Assembly (NCBI RefSeq): GCF_022919175.1
Contig: NZ_CP095043.1
Location: 2,852,001 to 2,916,000 of the forward strand
Length of the DNA stretch: 64,000 bases
Direction of reading: 5' to 3'
Source of the DNA: Leucobacter rhizosphaerae
GTDB lineage: Bacteria; Actinomycetota; Actinomycetes; Actinomycetales; Microbacteriaceae
The notes under the pieces are model-generated. The model made no database searches, had not been told where the DNA came from, and saw nothing but the letters and a program-made list of their open reading frames with translations. Position numbers and translations under genes: made by a program. This document shows, piece after piece, positions 53,654-62,597 of the stretch (positions are counted from its first letter, which is position 1; the number at the start of each line of letters is the position of its first letter).

Positions 53654-53669
53654 TTAAGCCTTAGCTTAA
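53654..53669. promoter_or_regulatory. LysR-type operator between lysR and tdh
   Basis: TTAAGC-CTTA-GCTTAA is a perfect palindrome with the T-N11-A shape of LysR boxes. It lies in an AT-rich patch unusual for this DNA, about 13 bp before the lysR start and 58 bp before tdh. Confidence 0.6.
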
Positions 53670-53726
53670 CCAATGTTGAAGTTCTTGCCGGTTGTTCTCA
53701 ATCCAGAAAGATGGCGGAATGGTCAC

Positions 53727-54770
53727 ATGCAAGCGCTGCTGAAGTCACGATCCGAACCAGGGTTCACGTTGTCCGAGGTGCCCGACCCCGAGTGCCGTGC
53801 CGACGAGGTCGTGGTACGTGTGCTCCGCACCGGCATCTGCGGCACCGATCTGCACATCTACGCGTGGGACGACTGGGCCGCGGGCGCCGTTCGCGCCCCG
53901 CTCGTTCCCGGTCACGAGTTCTTCGGCGAGGTGGTCGAGGTGGGGGACGGCGTGCGCGACGTCCGAGTCGGCGATCGGGTCTCGGGAGAGGGACACATCG
54001 TGTGCGGCACCTGCCGGAACTGCCGAGCGGGACGTCGCCAGATGTGCATCCGGACGATCGGGCTGGGACTGCAGCGGGACGGTGCGTTCGCCGAACTGCT
54101 GGCGATCCCCGCGAGCAACGTGTGGGTGCACTCGCATGAGATCGCCCCCGAGCTCGGCGCGATCTTCGATCCGCTCGGCAATGCCGTGCACACGGCGCTC
54201 GCCTTCCCGCTGGTCGGGGAGGACGTGCTCGTGAGCGGCTGCGGTCCGATCGGGCTGATGTCGATCGCGGTCGCTCGCCACGTCGGAGCGCGGTACATCG
54301 TCGCCACCGACGTCAGCCCGGCACGGCTCGCGCTCGCCGCGGACATGGGCGCGAATGATGCTGTCGATGTCTCCAGGGAGCGGATCAGTCGATCGCAGGA
54401 GACGCTCTGCCTGCGGGAGGGGTTCGACATCGGTTTCGAGATGAGCGGGGCGCCCGGCGCGCTGCCGGAGATGATCGAGAACATGAATCACGGCGGGAGG
54501 ATCGCGATGCTCGGGCTGTCCGCGGAGCCGTACCCGATCGACTGGAGCAAGGTGGTGACGCACATGCTCACGCTCTCGGGCATCTACGGACGCGAGATGT
54601 TCGAGACGTGGAACGCGATGGCCAGCATGCTCCAGACGAGCGAGACGCTGCGGGAGCGCATCTCGTCGGTGATCGCCCAGACCTTGCCGGCGCGCGAGTG
54701 GGAGGCAGGGTTCGCCGCCGCGCGATCCGGCGCCACCGGCAAGATCATCCTGGATTGGACCGCACTGTGA
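53727..54770 (+). CDS. tdh: L-threonine 3-dehydrogenase
   Basis: Zinc alcohol-dehydrogenase-family enzyme (347 aa) that oxidises threonine to 2-amino-3-oxobutyrate with [23 protein letters not shown] holds the catalytic zinc ligands and the Tdh-typical Tyr/Trp. PGHEFFGEV follows, and [21 protein letters not shown] supplies the structural zinc cysteines. [17 protein letters not shown] is the NAD fold. ATG 53727 ([12 protein letters not shown]) matches the family start. Its stop overlaps the kbl start (GTGA). Confidence 0.95.
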   Translation: MQALLKSRSEPGFTLSEVPDPECRADEVVVRVLRTGICGTDLHIYAWDDWAAGAVRAPLVPGHEFFGEVVEVGDGVRDVRVGDRVSGEGHIVCGTCRNCRAGRRQMCIRTIGLGLQRDGAFAELLAIPASNVWVHSHEIAPELGAIFDPLGNAVHTALAFPLVGEDVLVSGCGPIGLMSIAVARHVGARYIVATDVSPARLALAADMGANDAVDVSRERISRSQETLCLREGFDIGFEMSGAPGALPEMIENMNHGGRIAMLGLSAEPYPIDWSKVVTHMLTLSGIYGREMFETWNAMASMLQTSETLRERISSVIAQTLPAREWEAGFAAARSGATGKIILDWTAL

Positions 54771-55948
54771 GCCGCGCGGCCTTCCGGGCACATCTCGAAT
54801 CTGAACTCACGGAGATTCAGGCGTCCGGTCTCCTGAAGTCCGAGCGCGAGATCGTCGGGGCGCAGGGCGTCGAGGTCGAGGTCGACGGCGCGCGCATGCT
54901 CAACTTCTGCGCGAACAACTACCTGGGGTTCGCGGACGAGTCCACGATCGTCGCCGCGGCGCATCGCGCACTGGACGAGTGGGGGTACGGCATGGCGAGC
55001 GTGCGCTTCATCTGCGGCACCCAGCAGCTGCACCGCGACCTCGAAACCCGGCTGTCGGCGTTCCTGGGCACCGAGGATTCGATCCTCTACTCCTCGTGCT
55101 TCGACGCGAACGGCGGGGTGTTCGAGACGCTGTTCGGTGCTGAGGACGCGATCATCTCCGACGCGCTCAACCATGCCTCGATCATTGATGGGATCCGGCT
55201 GTCGAAGGCGCGGAGGGTTCGGTACGCGAACCGGGACCTCGCGGATCTCGAGGCGCGGCTTGTCGAGGCGTCCGATGCGCGATTCCGTGTGATCGTGACG
55301 GACGGCGTGTTCTCGATGGACGGCTCGATCGCGCCGCTGGCCGAGATCTGCGACCTCGCGGATCGACACGGCGCCCTCGTGTTCGTCGACGACTCCCACG
55401 CCGTCGGGTTCCTCGGGGAGCACGGCCGCGGGACCCCGGAGCTCTGCGGCGTGGCGGATCGCGTGGACATCCTGACCGGCACGTTCGGCAAGGCGCTCGG
55501 CGGCGCGGCGGGCGGGTACGTCTCAGGGCGCAGTGAGGTGGTGGCGCTGCTCCGCCAGCGCTCGCGGCCCTACCTCTTCTCGAACTCGCTCACCCCGGCG
55601 CTCGTCGCGGGCACGCTGGCCGCGCTCGACCTCGTCGCGCAGGCCGAGGATGCGCGGGATCGCCTGCGGCACAACGCGGAGCGGTTCCGCGAGCTGATGG
55701 CGGCGGAGGGGTTCACGCTGCTGCCCGGGCAGCACCCGATCGTGCCGGTGATGTTCGGCGACGCGGGCCTGACCGCGCGCATGGCGGCGGAGCTGCAGGA
55801 GCGGGGGATCTTCGTCGCGGCCTTCAGCTATCCGGTGGTCCCGCACGGCACCGCGCGCATCCGGGTGCAGCTCTCGGCGGCGCACACCGAGGCGCAGATC
55901 CGGGCTTGCGTCGCGGCGTTCGTCGCTGCTCGAGCCGCGCTCGGCTAG
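54767..55948 (+). CDS. kbl: Glycine C-acetyltransferase (2-amino-3-ketobutyrate CoA ligase)
   Basis: PLP enzyme of 393 residues that cleaves 2-amino-3-oxobutyrate to glycine and acetyl-CoA, the partner of Tdh. [64 protein letters not shown] and [15 protein letters not shown] (PLP lysine) are all present. The GTG start overlaps tdh by 4 nt, so a stable 1:1 output is expected. The pair degrades threonine to glycine. Confidence 0.96.
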   Translation: MSRAAFRAHLESELTEIQASGLLKSEREIVGAQGVEVEVDGARMLNFCANNYLGFADESTIVAAAHRALDEWGYGMASVRFICGTQQLHRDLETRLSAFLGTEDSILYSSCFDANGGVFETLFGAEDAIISDALNHASIIDGIRLSKARRVRYANRDLADLEARLVEASDARFRVIVTDGVFSMDGSIAPLAEICDLADRHGALVFVDDSHAVGFLGEHGRGTPELCGVADRVDILTGTFGKALGGAAGGYVSGRSEVVALLRQRSRPYLFSNSLTPALVAGTLAALDLVAQAEDARDRLRHNAERFRELMAAEGFTLLPGQHPIVPVMFGDAGLTARMAAELQERGIFVAAFSYPVVPHGTARIRVQLSAAHTEAQIRACVAAFVAARAALG

Positions 55949-56009
55949 CACGCACCCCTACTATGGAAGCAGCGATCGTGTGTGTCGCCGTCACCCCGAG
56001 GAGTGCACC

Positions 56010-56903
56010 ATGACCTTCAACGACAACGTGCGGGTGGACACCGGCAAGGTGTCCAAGCGCAGCGGTGGCCGGCGCGGCGGAGCGATCGCGGGCGGCGGCA
56101 TCGGGATCGCGCTTCTCCTGCTGATCGGGTCGCAGATCCTCGGCGTGAACCTCGCCCCGTTCCAGCCCGTGGTGGAGCAGCTCGTGGGCGGCGGAAGCTC
56201 GGGCGACGCGGGCCAGGAGGTCGCACTGACGGGGTGCGAGACGGGCGCGGACGCGAACGAGGACACGGAATGCCGCATGGCCGCCGCGAGCGATTCGCTT
56301 GAGCGGTACTGGTCGACGCAGGTGGGCAACTACCGCGGGCCCGCCGACGTTGTGCTCTTCTCCGGCCAGACCCAGTCGGGCTGCGGTGCGGCCTCCTCCG
56401 CTACCGGCCCCTTCTACTGCCCGTCCGACGAGTCGATCTACATCGACGTCGCGTTCTTCGAGACGCTCCGGAGCGACTACGGCGCCAGCGGCGGATCCCT
56501 CGCCCAGATGTACGTGCTCGCCCACGAGTGGGGGCACCACGTCTCGAACCTCATCGGATCGCTGCAGAGTGTCGGCCGCGAGACCGGCCCGGCTTCGGGA
56601 TCGGTGCGTCTCGAACTGCAGGCCGACTGCTTCGCGGGCGCATGGGTGCAGAGCGCGCAGACCGTGACCGATGACAGCGGGGTGCCGTTCCTGAAGCCGG
56701 TGACCCAGGCCGAGATCGCCGACGCGATGGATGCCGCCGGCACGGTCGGCGACGACCACATCATGGAGTCCGCGGGCGTCGGCGTCGATCCCGAGCGGTT
56801 CACGCACGGCACGTCGGAGCAGCGCCAGCGCTGGTTCATGACCGGGTACGAGAACGGGCCGACCTCGTGCGGCACGTTCGACGTGGCGGCGTCGGCGCTG
56901 TAG
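56010..56903 (+). CDS. YpfJ-family neutral zinc metallopeptidase
   Basis: Membrane-anchored protein of 297 residues. The N-terminus has RRGGAIAGGGIGIALLLLIGSQIL as the single anchor. The exported domain has the zinc motif HEWGHH near residue 173, a later LELQADCFAGAW glutamate ligand region, and paired cysteines (CETGAD, GCGAA, FYCPSDE). It matches the putative neutral zinc metallopeptidase family; the substrate is unknown. GAGGAG lies ~8 nt before the ATG. Confidence 0.93.
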   Translation: MTFNDNVRVDTGKVSKRSGGRRGGAIAGGGIGIALLLLIGSQILGVNLAPFQPVVEQLVGGGSSGDAGQEVALTGCETGADANEDTECRMAAASDSLERYWSTQVGNYRGPADVVLFSGQTQSGCGAASSATGPFYCPSDESIYIDVAFFETLRSDYGASGGSLAQMYVLAHEWGHHVSNLIGSLQSVGRETGPASGSVRLELQADCFAGAWVQSAQTVTDDSGVPFLKPVTQAEIADAMDAAGTVGDDHIMESAGVGVDPERFTHGTSEQRQRWFMTGYENGPTSCGTFDVAASAL

Positions 56904-56910
56904 AGCCCGG

Positions 56911-57789
56911 CTAGCGGCGCTTGCGGCGCGCGGCCTTGCGCTTCTCGGCCTTCGCCCGCTCGATCTTCTCCCGGGCTGCCGCGAGCTGCGCGCCGCGGGA
57001 GTTCGCCTTGAGCTTCGCCGACTTCGCCGACTTCTGCTGAGCCGACTTCTGCTGCGCGGCCTTCTGCGAGGCCTGCCGCGCATCAGGCGTCTGTGCGGGA
57101 TCCCCGTCCGCCGCCGGCCGGGAGCTGCGCGCGGTGCGGCCCCGCATCACCCCGATGAGCTGCTGCACGTCGGCGGCATCGCGCTCGACCGCCCAACTCG
57201 CCCAGACCGTGCTGCCCGCGAGCGGGGGCTCGCCCACCACGCGCAGCACCGCGTGCCGTCGCTTGTCGCCGATGTGCCGCGCGAGCAGCTGGGGCAGCAG
57301 GATCGCGCCGGATCCCGCAGCGACGAGCTCGAGCGCCGCCAGCGCGTTGCGCGGCATCCAGTCGGGATCCTGCCAGGGCTCGGCCGTGGGCCACTCGGGG
57401 GAGTGATCGGGGTGATCGAGCAGCGTCACGAGCGAGAGGTCCGACGGGGCGACCTGCTCCTGCTCGGCGAGCTCGTGGTCGCGCGGCACGACCAGGGCGA
57501 TGGCCTCGGTGTAGAGGCGGATCGCGTGCCGGTCCGGCGCGGCCGCGCCGGCCACCTCCACCGTGCCGGCGGGGCGCTGGCCGGGGGCGACGCGCTCGAT
57601 GACCACGTCGTAGTCCTCGGGACGCTTCGGCCCCGCGAAGGTCAGGTTGAGCGGCACGAGCTCGAGCGGGATCCCGGGCTGCACCACTCGCCAGCGCTCG
57701 GCCCACTTGCTCGGGGCGATGCCGCGCGCGAACCCGAGGCGCAGGGCCGGGGTCTCCGCGTGGGTGGGGTCGGGTGTCGTCTCAGTCAC
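56911..57789 (-). CDS. LysR-type effector-binding domain without DNA-binding domain, with Lys-rich tail
   Basis: Protein of 292 residues. From ~residue 15 it reads like a LysR effector domain (LRLGFARGIAPSKWAERWRVVQPGIPLELVPL, IRLYTEAIALVVPRDHELAEQEQV, LAALELVAAGSGAILLPQLLARH), but there is no helix-turn-helix before it. The last ~70 residues are rich in Lys/Ala/Gln (QKAAQQKSAQQKSAKSAKLK) and could bind nucleic acid. The GTG start overlaps the stop of the ATL gene (GTGA). The pairing suggests joint work on DNA damage or ligand sensing; this is inference. Confidence 0.75.
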   Translation of the reverse strand: MTETTPDPTHAETPALRLGFARGIAPSKWAERWRVVQPGIPLELVPLNLTFAGPKRPEDYDVVIERVAPGQRPAGTVEVAGAAAPDRHAIRLYTEAIALVVPRDHELAEQEQVAPSDLSLVTLLDHPDHSPEWPTAEPWQDPDWMPRNALAALELVAAGSGAILLPQLLARHIGDKRRHAVLRVVGEPPLAGSTVWASWAVERDAADVQQLIGVMRGRTARSSRPAADGDPAQTPDARQASQKAAQQKSAQQKSAKSAKLKANSRGAQLAAAREKIERAKAEKRKAARRKRR

Positions 57790-58124
57790 AGCGCGACCTC
57801 CGCGTAGATCTCGTGGGTGTAGGGCAGCCGCGCACTCGACAGCGCGATGCGGTACTCGCCGGGTCGGGGCTCTCCGCGGAGCGGCGTGCCCTCCTCGAGG
57901 TAGTGCGGCAGCGCGAGCACCTCGTGCCCCTGCGGCGGCTGACCGCTCGCCGGAACGACCCGCCACCAGTGCGTGCCGTGCCCGTAGAGTGCCATCACCC
58001 GGCCGACGGCCCGAGGGGCCTCGGAGCCGATCGCGATCCCGACGTCGCCGTAGGTCATGACGCGCCCGGGCGGGATGCGCGCGACGGTCGCGAGCACGGC
58101 ATCGACGAATTCGGGACTGGGCAC
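57786..58124 (-). CDS. Alkyltransferase-like (ATL/MGMT-family) DNA-binding protein
   Basis: Protein of 112 residues resembling the DNA-binding domain of O6-methylguanine methyltransferase: FVDAVLATVARIPPGRVMTYGDVGIAIG and APRAVGRVMALYGHGTHWWRVVPASGQP. The usual PCHR active-site cysteine is absent (HWWRVV), as in ATL proteins, which bind O6-alkylguanine and hand it to nucleotide-excision repair. TAGACT ends 6 nt before GTG 58124 (leaderless). Confidence 0.88.
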   Translation of the reverse strand: MPSPEFVDAVLATVARIPPGRVMTYGDVGIAIGSEAPRAVGRVMALYGHGTHWWRVVPASGQPPQGHEVLALPHYLEEGTPLRGEPRPGEYRIALSSARLPYTHEIYAEVAL

Positions 58125-58147
58125 CCATCGAGTCTACGGGCTGCCGG

Positions 58148-58870
58148 CTAGCCGATCGCGGAGACCCCGAGCAGCATGCCGATCGTGTAGGTGACGGCGA
58201 CGGCCACCCCGCCGAAGAGCAACTGCCGGGTGGCTCCGGCGAGCCAGTTGCGGCGCGTGACGCGTGCGGCGAGCCCGCCGGCGATCAGCAGCCCGACGCC
58301 GCCGAGCGCGAGACCCCACGCGAGCGTGCCGAAGCCGAAGATGAACGGCAGGATCGGGATCACCGCGCCGATCCCGAACGACAGCAGCGAGGAGAACGCG
58401 GCGACCCACGGAGACGGCTTCTCCTCCGGGCTGAGCCCGAGCTCGTGGGAGAGGTGCACCTTGACGGCCTGCTCGCTGTCGGCGTGCACCTGGCCGGCGG
58501 CCGTGCGCGCGATCTCCGTGTCCATGCCGAGGCGCTCGAAGAGCTGCGTGAGCTCGGCGCGCTCTCCCTCGGGGTTGCGGTCGTGCGCCTCCCGCTCCAC
58601 CCGGACCTCGGCGTCGAGCTGCTCGTTCGCCGTGCGCACGGAGGTGAACTCGCCGAGCGCCATCGAGATCGCGCCGGCGATGAGACCCGAGATGCCGGTG
58701 ATGGCCACGATCCCCGGCGCCGCGCCCGCCGCGGCGATCCCCGCGATGAGTCCGAGGTTCGAGACGAGCCCGTCCATCGCCCCGAACACACTCGCCCGGA
58801 GCCAGCCCGAGGAGACGTCGGCGTGGCGGTGATCGTACTCGTGGGGGTTGGCGATGTTGACGTCGCTCAT
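58148..58870 (-). CDS. VIT1/CCC1-family iron/manganese transporter-like membrane protein
   Basis: Protein of 240 residues with about five transmembrane helices. SSGWLRASVFGAMDGLVSNLGLIAGIAAAG and ISGLIAGAISMALGEFTSVRTANEQLDAEVRVE contain the family's membrane Asp/Met/Glu ion path. The cytoplasmic helical hairpin (residues ~75-145) is rich in Glu. The C-terminal helices follow. It probably exports or stores Fe2+ or Mn2+. AGGAG lies 7 nt before the ATG. Confidence 0.92.
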   Translation of the reverse strand: MSDVNIANPHEYDHRHADVSSGWLRASVFGAMDGLVSNLGLIAGIAAAGAAPGIVAITGISGLIAGAISMALGEFTSVRTANEQLDAEVRVEREAHDRNPEGERAELTQLFERLGMDTEIARTAAGQVHADSEQAVKVHLSHELGLSPEEKPSPWVAAFSSLLSFGIGAVIPILPFIFGFGTLAWGLALGGVGLLIAGGLAARVTRRNWLAGATRQLLFGGVAVAVTYTIGMLLGVSAIG

Positions 58871-59030
58871 GGCGGCTCCTGCGGGTCTGGCGGTTCTCGC
58901 GGATCGTGCGGTGGTGCGCCGACACCCGTCGGCAAACCGCAACGCTAGCAAGGTTCGGCGGAGAGGGAGAAGCCCGAGTTGCACCTCGCCGGGGCGCTCG
59001 TCGGAGTTCGTGTCGGCGAACTCCGATCGA

Positions 59031-60920
59031 TCACAGCGGCAGGATCTCGCCCGTCCACTGCGACCGGAGCCAGCGGTCGTGCGTCGCGATGATCACGGCG
59101 CCATCGAACGCTCGCAGTGCGGTCTCGAGCTCCTCGACCAGTGTGAGCGATAAGTGATTCGTGGGCTCGTCGAGCAGCAGGATCGGTGGCGGATCGGCGA
59201 CCAGCGCCGCGAGTGCGAGCCTCCGCCGCTGTCCGACGCTCAGCGCGCCCACCGCGCGCTCGAGATCCCGCGGGGCGAGCAGACCCGTCGAGGCGAGGGG
59301 CCTGGCATCGGCTGCCTCGGGGCCGACGAGCCTGCGGTAGGTCTCCGCGGCCGAGCGGGCCGGAGCATCGAACGTCACCTCCTGCGGGAGGTATCCGATC
59401 CGCCCGTCGCGGGTCACCGCTCCGCTCGACGGGGTGAGCTCACCGGCGAGGATCGCGAGCAGCGTCGACTTCCCGGCCCCGTTCGGGCCCGTCAGCATGA
59501 TCCTGCCGCGACGGTCGAGCTCGAGGCTCGTCGTGGTGAGCCGATCCGTCAGAGCAACACGTTCCGCAGTGAGCACGGGCACGTCGCGCAGGTGCGCGTC
59601 GGTCAGAGGCGCGCCTCCCGGTTCGCCCGGGAATCCGCGGAAACGGAGCGGCTCGGGTGGGCGCCGCACGCGATCGCGCTCGAGCACCTCCAGTCGGACC
59701 CGGGCGTTGCGGGCGCGTCGCGAGGTCACCCGGGCGTCCTTGTCGGCGTAGAACTTGCGGGTGATCCGCGACTCGGACTTCGACTCGTGCTTTCTGTTCA
59801 CCTCGCGCGATCCGACCTCGATCTCGTGCACCAGCGCCTCGCGCTCCTCGGACTCCGTCGCGTAGCGCTCCCGCCAGCGCTGCAGCTCGGCTCGACGGGC
59901 GTCACGGGCGGCGGAGTAGCCGACGCCCCAGACCCGCACCCCGAGCCCGGAGCCGGGATCGTCGGTTTGCGCGGCGTTCTCCGTCTGCGCGGTGCGCTCC
60001 GTCAGTCTGGTGCGCTCCGTGGGCCCGGTGCGCTCCGTCAGATCAGTATTCTCGGCGACCGGCGCCGCCGCGTCCGCCAGCGTGCGCGCCGCGATCGGCA
60101 GCGGGTCGAGATCCAGGATCCGGGTCGTCACCGCGTCGAGGAGCGCACGATCGTGGCTCGCGACGATGACCACCCCGGGCCAGCCGGCCAGCACACGTTC
60201 GAGGTATGCCGCCGAGGCGTCGTCGAGGTGGTTCGACGGCTCGTCGAGCAGCAGGGTGAACGGGTGCTCGAGGAGTACGGCCGCGAGCGCGAGACGCAGC
60301 CGCTGGCCGCCCGACAGCTCGCCGATGAGTGTGCCCTCCGGGATCCCGCGCAGCCCGAGCCCGATGAGCATGTCCCCGCGCCGGGCCTCGGCGGACCAGG
60401 CCTCGTCCCGGTCGGCCGCCTCGAGTGCCGCGGCGTAGGCATCGGCCAGCTCGGGGTCATCCGGGTGTTCAGCGAATGCGGCACCGAGGTGCTCGATGCG
60501 CTCGAGTGCCGTGCGGGATCCCCGCTGCGCGTCGTCGAGCACCCGCGCGATGGGCGTGCCGTCGGGATACGGCAGTTCCTGGGCGAGGATCGCGACGGAG
60601 CCCGGGTGCCGCACCCGGCCGGCGTCGGGGACGAGCGGATCCGGACCCGCGTCACCCGCGAGGATGCGCAGCAGGGTCGACTTGCCGGTCCCGTTCTCGC
60701 CGATGAGCCCGATGCGGTCGCCGGGCGCCGCCGTGAACGAGATGTCGCTGAGCACCCGACGATCGCCGAAACTCTGGGAGACCCCGTCGACGATCAGGTG
60801 ACCGAGGCCCATGGAGCGCTGCTCGCCGGAGCGCGCGACCCGCGCGGCCGCGGTGAGGTCGGGGGCGACGGAGTGGTGGGCGGCGTGGTGGGTGGTGGGA
60901 TGGGTCGCTGGTGCGGGCAT
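59031..60920 (-). CDS. ABC-F protein (antibiotic-resistance type)
   Basis: Soluble twin-ATPase of 629 residues without membrane domains. NBD1: GENGTGKST, LSGGQRLRLAL, LLLDEPSNHLD; NBD2: GPNGAGKST, LSVGQRRRLAL, LLLDEPTNHLS. The inter-domain region contains three tandem TERT-type hexapeptides from an 18-bp DNA repeat and a charged helix, followed by RKFYADKDARVTSRRARNARVRLEVLE, the ribosome-contacting arm seen in resistance ABC-F proteins. It probably protects the ribosome against a drug class that cannot be named from sequence. It has a long leader with a mini-uORF. Confidence 0.92.
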   Translation of the reverse strand: MPAPATHPTTHHAAHHSVAPDLTAAARVARSGEQRSMGLGHLIVDGVSQSFGDRRVLSDISFTAAPGDRIGLIGENGTGKSTLLRILAGDAGPDPLVPDAGRVRHPGSVAILAQELPYPDGTPIARVLDDAQRGSRTALERIEHLGAAFAEHPDDPELADAYAAALEAADRDEAWSAEARRGDMLIGLGLRGIPEGTLIGELSGGQRLRLALAAVLLEHPFTLLLDEPSNHLDDASAAYLERVLAGWPGVVIVASHDRALLDAVTTRILDLDPLPIAARTLADAAAPVAENTDLTERTGPTERTRLTERTAQTENAAQTDDPGSGLGVRVWGVGYSAARDARRAELQRWRERYATESEEREALVHEIEVGSREVNRKHESKSESRITRKFYADKDARVTSRRARNARVRLEVLERDRVRRPPEPLRFRGFPGEPGGAPLTDAHLRDVPVLTAERVALTDRLTTTSLELDRRGRIMLTGPNGAGKSTLLAILAGELTPSSGAVTRDGRIGYLPQEVTFDAPARSAAETYRRLVGPEAADARPLASTGLLAPRDLERAVGALSVGQRRRLALAALVADPPPILLLDEPTNHLSLTLVEELETALRAFDGAVIIATHDRWLRSQWTGEILPL

Positions 60921-61092
60921 GGGAGCCGCCTTTCGGAGAACTGAAGGAGGACTCCGCGGGGCGTGCCGTGCCGACGTGGTGCAGGTGCGGCCAGCCGGAA
61001 GACGGCAGTGCCTCGCACAGATGTGAACACGCAGGATCGGCGCCTCGGGCGCGGAGCATCAACTGCGTCAGATCTTCACGGGGTCGAGTGTA
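60921..61092 (-). promoter_or_regulatory. ABC-F leader with leaderless 3-codon uORF and hairpins
   Basis: A TACACT -10 box (complement of 61087-61092) is followed after 7 nt by GTG AAG ATC TGA (61079-61068), a three-codon frame. A 147-nt leader follows. In it, CTCCGCG near its start can pair with CGCGGAG near its end, and a CCTT lies opposite the AAAGG ribosome-binding site. This layout matches ribosome-stalling attenuators of resistance ABC-F genes. Confidence 0.45.
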
Positions 61093-61179
61093 CGCAGGTT
61101 CGGGCGCAGCGTGCAAGGCCCGCGGCGCCCGGCCTCGGTGCCCGCCTGCGGGCAGACGCGGCGATCCTGGGGTTTGGCG

Positions 61180-61962
61180 CTACGCCGAAGCCAGCGGTGT
61201 CCACCCCACCGGGCGGGGCCCCGGAGTGGCCGCTCGGCGACGATCCTCGGCCTCGGACCACCCCTGCCCCTCCGGGCCGGGCGCTCCCTGGGCGATCCGG
61301 AACCCGGTATCTTCGAGGCGTGCGTCGGGGGCATCGCCGCGCCGCACACCCGCTCGGCAGCTCCACTCGGGGTCCGCCCATCCGCCGCCCTTGAGCACCC
61401 GGTAGTCGCCGTACCGCGCGGGGTCGAGTCGATCCCAGCACCACTCCCACACGTTGCCGAGGGTGTCGTGCAGCCCGAATGCGTTCGGGTTCTTGCGGCC
61501 GACCGGTTGCGGGCCGGTGATCTCGTCGGCCGCGCTCCAGGCGATCTGATCGAGCTCGCCGTAGCGCGCACCGTCGGTGCCGGCCCGGCACGCTCGCACC
61601 CACTCGGCCTCCGTCGGGAGCCGGAACCCCGCGGCATGGAGCCTCCAGGTGACCGTTCCCTCGTCGAGTGCGTAGGCCGGCTCGAAGCCGGCGGCGATCG
61701 AGGCGGCGTTGCACCAGGTGATCGCGTCGATCCAGCGCACTCCCGCCACCGGAAGCTCGTCCGCATCCGGCAATGCGCTGTTGCTGTTGCTGTTGCTGTT
61801 GCTGTCGCCGTCGAAATGGCCGTGCGCCCGGACCGTGTACTCCGCGGTGGTGACGGGGAATGCGCCGATGCGATACGACTGCAGGTCGACCGATCGTGTG
61901 GTGCCGCGCCGAGCGTCATCGAGTCGCACCGGGCCCGCGGCGATCTCGAGAAGCTGAGGCAT
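61180..61962 (-). CDS. SUMF1/formylglycine-generating-enzyme-fold protein
   Basis: Protein of 260 residues with the FGE-sulfatase fold: IGAFPVTTAEYTVRA, WIDAITWCNAASIAAGFEPAY, WRLHAAGFRLPTEAEWVRACRAG, NAFGLHDTLGNVWEWCWDRL, RVLKGGGWADPEWSCRAGVRRG and DTGFRIA. It probably modifies or binds a partner; no sulfatase is nearby. An (SN)n loop comes from a GCTGTT microsatellite at 61777-61806. TAGGAT ends 6 nt before the ATG (leaderless). Confidence 0.9.
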   Translation of the reverse strand: MPQLLEIAAGPVRLDDARRGTTRSVDLQSYRIGAFPVTTAEYTVRAHGHFDGDSNSNSNSNSALPDADELPVAGVRWIDAITWCNAASIAAGFEPAYALDEGTVTWRLHAAGFRLPTEAEWVRACRAGTDGARYGELDQIAWSAADEITGPQPVGRKNPNAFGLHDTLGNVWEWCWDRLDPARYGDYRVLKGGGWADPEWSCRAGVRRGDAPDARLEDTGFRIAQGAPGPEGQGWSEAEDRRRAATPGPRPVGWTPLASA

Positions 61963-62039
61963 GGGGAGATCCTACGCTGCGACGCCAGTACGCTGGATCC
62001 AGCGGCGGGCGGTGTCCGCCCCGAAGTGAGGGAGCAGTC

Positions 62040-62537
62040 ATGACCACCGAAGCGACCGGGCGTGTGATCCCGACCCCGAAGGGCGTCGACCTGGTGCTGG
62101 TGCGATCCCTCGCGCTGCCGATCGACGAGGCCTGGGAGTACCTGACCGTCTCCGAGCGCACGGCGGAGTGGTTCGGTGCCTGGGACGGTGACGGCCGCGC
62201 CGGTGGGAGCGTGAGGATCCGCATGGCGTTCGAGGCCGACGGTCCGCCGGTGCGCGCGCAGATCATCGCCTGCGAGGCACCGCACCGGCTCGAACTCGTC
62301 ACCACCACCAACGACGACGGGTGGGAGCTCGAACTGCACCTCGAGGCGGACGGCGAGGACGACTCCCTGCTGCGCTTCGTGCACCACCTCGACTCCGCCG
62401 AGAACGTCGGCGACATCGGGCCGGGTTGGGAGTACTACCTCGACCTGCTCGTGGCGGCGACGGAGGGCACGGAGCAGCCGAACTTCGACCAGTACTACCC
62501 GGCGCTCAGCGAGGCCTATGAGGCGCAGCGCCCGTGA
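62040..62537 (+). CDS. SRPBCC/AHSA1-domain protein
   Basis: Protein of 165 residues with the hydrophobic-pocket helix-grip fold: VLVRSLALPIDEAWEYLTVSERTAEWFGAWDGDGRAGGSVRIRM, then ECAPHRLEL-like ACEAPHRLELVT and GPGWEYYLDLLVAATEG. It probably binds a small ligand or acts in a stress response. GGAG lies 6 nt before the ATG. It is divergent from the SUMF1-like gene. Confidence 0.9.
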   Translation: MTTEATGRVIPTPKGVDLVLVRSLALPIDEAWEYLTVSERTAEWFGAWDGDGRAGGSVRIRMAFEADGPPVRAQIIACEAPHRLELVTTTNDDGWELELHLEADGEDDSLLRFVHHLDSAENVGDIGPGWEYYLDLLVAATEGTEQPNFDQYYPALSEAYEAQRP

Positions 62538-62597
62538 TGCGGCGCGGGGGCCCGGCGCCGTCCCCCGGCTCCGGACCCCCGCGAACGATCCCGTGAC

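Noticed and set aside
53654..53669. Iron box (DtxR site) upstream of tdh
   Set aside because: The palindrome does not match the TTAGGTTAGGCTAACCTAA-type consensus when aligned. A LysR site fits the context better.
55978..56012. Eleven-codon uORF overlapping the metallopeptidase start (ATGA)
   Set aside because: The frame exists, but its GTG is 13 nt from the -10 box and the metallopeptidase gene has its own GAGGAG site, so there is little reason to infer coupling.
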